DNA of 64,000 nt from Symbiodinium natans. Taxonomy: Eukaryota; Sar; Dinophyceae; Suessiales; Symbiodiniaceae. Location: assembly GCA_905221605.1 (NCBI GenBank), contig CAJNDS010000025.1, positions 641,501 through 705,500 on the forward strand. The letters are read 5' to 3'. A program made the position numbers and the translations under genes. The notes under the pieces are model-generated. The model saw nothing but the letters and a program-made list of their open reading frames with translations, had not been told where the DNA came from and searched no databases. Shown here piece after piece: positions 61,725-64,000 of the stretch. The stretch's first letter is position 1. Each line of letters opens with the position of its first letter.

Positions 61725-63904
61725 GTTTAGGGTTTTAGGGTTTATGTTTAGGGTTTAGGGATTACGGTTTGAGAGAGGGAGAGGGAATCTGAGTACATTT
61801 GGGCTTGCAGGTGTCTGCATCGTGAGACCGACCGGCAGATTCCCTTGACAGACACAGCAGTGACATGGTATAGAACAAACATATCAAATAGCACTATAGT
61901 AGCACTATCAATAGAACTAATGGCACTACATGGTACAACTAGAAGATAAGGGTGAGAATATCCTAAGCCTGAAAGCGACCGATCCCCCAAGCTGGCTTGG
62001 CACTGCCTTGTCCGAGAAGTCCCGAGCTCAGTGGCCGCGCAACACACGGCTTTCTTGGAATCTGTGGCTTTTCTTGGGTGGTTTTTCTAACCGCCATGTA
62101 GATGACCTCTTGCAGGGTTTGAAGTATTGAGAGGCAGAAGATGTGACTGTGCATCTTTTCAGACACTGGTCGAGTCTTGGAATTGGTAAGCTTTGATTTA
62201 GGGCTTACCAGAATTTCAAAAGTTGCGATTTAGGAGCGTAAACCCAAGTATCTCCCAACATTACGAAACACGACAGGGCCGGTACCCTCCTCCAGGCTTC
62301 AGGCGCTTTGCGACATGGCACCAGCATGCCCTGCTCTTTGTGCACTGTGTTGAGGGGAGTCGCGCCGCTACATCACCCCCGTCCCTTCCTGTCGAACCCG
62401 AAAGGTTCTGCAGGCCCAAACCCAAGAGAGCTGCAAGCCTACGAACCCTCAACCATAAACCCTAAACCCTAAACCCTTACTAATCAACTTCAGGTTGTTG
62501 CGCGGCAGCCGCTGGGGGGGCCCATCTGCGAGCTTGGCGGGCAGTTGGGTCGAGTCTCTACTTGTCATCGTAGGCTACCTATATTGAAACAGGGTTTAGG
62601 GTTTAGGAGAGCCTTACAACACAAACATGTAGGCTGCAGGGTTTGGGGTTTCACTCTTTTCCTGATAGTCACGAATAGTTAGTACAAGGAGGAACATCCC
62701 GATGTAGGGTTCTTAAGGTAGTTGCGCCGACTATCTTGACCTCTTTTCTCGGAACCTAGCTCTTGATGTTGGGGCACTTTAGCAAGGGTTTAGGGATTAG
62801 GGTTTAGGGTTTAGGGTTTAGGGTTGAGGGTTTAGGGTTGAGGGTTTAGGGTTTAGGGTTTAGGGTTTAGGGTTTAGGGCTCTTGTCTTGGGACTGCTCT
62901 CCCAAAAGCCTCACCTCCAGCTCTTGAGCTGCCAAAGGTGAAGTTCCTGTGTCGTTTGGCCCTAAACCCTAAACCCTAAACCCTAAACCCTCAAGCCCCC
63001 TGTAACTTGAAATTATTAAGAAAAATCCAAAAACGAAACTCCTCGAAACTTCCCCGGACCTGAACCCTTAATAATTTCAATAAACCCTAAACCCGCATAG
63101 GGGGCGGCAAAAAACACCTCAACCCCGGGCCACAGAGGTAGGTTGAAGCGAAGGGCGGCACCATACCAAGGGGGAGGTGCCGATATCCCTAAACCCTAAA
63201 CCCTCAACCCTAAACCCTGAACAGAATCCTCTCGAAGCCGAAAGATCCCTTACAGCCTTGGCGTCCCGAAAATCCTTGGATGCCTTAATACAAAGATCCC
63301 CCCGAAAGCCGAGACGCCAAACCCTGAAAAGCCCCGAAGCCTCTTCCTGATGAACCCTCGAAGGAGTTGTGATGAGATGCCCAATTCCCCGTAAGTCATG
63401 CCCTACTTGGGAATGGAGCTCTAGAAAGTAGTACCCTAAACCCTCAACCCCAAGTACGATAAGAAGCAGCCGGCTTGAAGAAGCGCCAAAAAAGCGGCGC
63501 CAGGGGAAGCACTGGCGCCGAAGAAGCACTGGAGGCCAGCAACAGAGGGAGCTGTGGGGGACTTCAGGGGGTTCAGGCTTTAGGGTTTCTAATGTTTGTA
63601 GGGTTGTAGGGTTTATGTTTATAAACATATAGGGTTTATAGGGTTTGTAGGGTTCCGAGGGTTTCAGGCGTTCAGATGCTCAGGGTTCGAGCTTTCCTTG
63701 AGCGCGGAGACAAAGACTCCCTTAATTCCCTCCTCTCCGCATCTTCACAAAGCTTTGCGGCCCTGTGAGAGCCCCAGGAAACTGCAGGATTCTTAGTGGC
63801 TCAGAAACCCAAGCAAAGAGGCGCGCCTGCCCCCCCCCCCCCCCCCCGAAAGCGTCTTAGGAGGCCATTAATTGGTTGCCAGGGGGTTTCTTTGGGGCAA
63901 AAGA

Positions 63905-64000
63905 ATGGGCAGCGCGGCCTCATGCCTTGGCAAGGCTTCGGTCGAGGAGCTCCGGGCCTTGGAGGCGGAGCTGCCTTGGGAGACCAAGGCCCGGCTTCGG
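63905..64000 (+). CDS. Start of a gene with N-myristoylation-type N terminus, cut by the window edge
   Basis: ATG at 63905 gives MGSAASCLGKASVEELRALE and AELPWETKARLR with the frame open to the last base. MG-x-x-x-S is the N-myristoylation consensus, and the nearby cysteine could be palmitoylated. The helical ELRALEAELPWETKARLR part is typical of the first segment of many membrane-anchored algal signalling proteins. Family and length cannot be told from 32 residues. Confidence 0.5.
   Translation, partial: MGSAASCLGKASVEELRALEAELPWETKARLR

Larger units (their letters stand above)
60804..63904. other. Intergenic stretch with elements and arrays
   Basis: A family F element (60859-60971), a family B element (61253-61408) and a family A fragment (62655-62702) are present. 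Telomere-like arrays lie at 61508-61555, 61722-61765, 62785-62880, 62960-62992 and 63188-63220. Apart from the exon-like piece at 61587-61724, no gene is called. An open stretch at 62250-62440 and lysine/arginine-rich frames near 63465-63575 could not be assigned. Confidence 0.5.

Noticed and set aside
63119-63628. 169-codon minus-strand frame
   Set aside because: Passes through two telomere-like arrays, and the other strand is also partly open with basic residues. No motif supports either.

Overview
The window looks like nuclear DNA of a dinoflagellate, most likely Symbiodiniaceae or a related Suessiales alga. Four things support this. Interstitial (TTTAGGG)n / (CCCTAAA)n blocks occur throughout. 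All clearly recognised genes lie on the + strand, as in unidirectional dinoflagellate gene clusters. Reconstructed introns use GT, GC and GA donors with an AG acceptor. Many introns coincide with short inverted-repeat elements of the introner type. No prokaryotic operon signals, organelle genes, rRNA, tRNA or CRISPR array were recognised. Species cannot be named from sequence alone.

Layout. 1-13.3 kb is repeat-dominated: telomere-like arrays, a 618-bp transposon with an 8-bp target duplication (5801-6434), several inverted-repeat families, and isolated exon-like islands (2322-2420, 7599-7783, 9541-10177, 10392-10541 minus, 12144-12236). 13.5-15.2 kb carries a two-exon gene joining a helical PPR-like region to a SAM-dependent methyltransferase. 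15.2-43 kb is again mostly repeats, with exon islands including several fragments of a fascin-like beta-trefoil family (28647-29307, 33377-33703, weaker pieces at 22411 and 32965). 43.07-44.73 kb is an intronless secreted protein with two almost identical apple/PAN domains and an endonuclease/exonuclease/phosphatase domain. 46.6-48.8 kb is a five-exon CobW/COG0523 GTPase. 52.5-56.7 kb holds a duplicated-domain protein and a WWE-PARP protein that may be one gene. 58.2-60.8 kb is a six-exon ankyrin-repeat gene. A gene starting with a myristoylation-type N terminus runs off the right edge at 63905.

How the parts relate. The genes do not form a recognisable pathway. The common theme is gene architecture: nearly every intron that could be reconstructed contains, or simply is, a repeat. 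In the ankyrin gene, one intron contains a telomere-like array, three are inverted-repeat elements, and one is a CCCTATAAA/CCCTAAA array bounded by a 17-bp duplication of coding sequence that itself supplies the GT donor and AG acceptor. That intron is the strongest observation here, because it suggests that telomere-type repeats, and not only inverted-repeat introners, can create spliceosomal introns. Telomere-like arrays also sit inside members of at least three inverted-repeat families that exist elsewhere in the window without them.

All exon joins were worked out by eye from reading frame, splice dinucleotides and protein family motifs. They have not been checked against transcripts.
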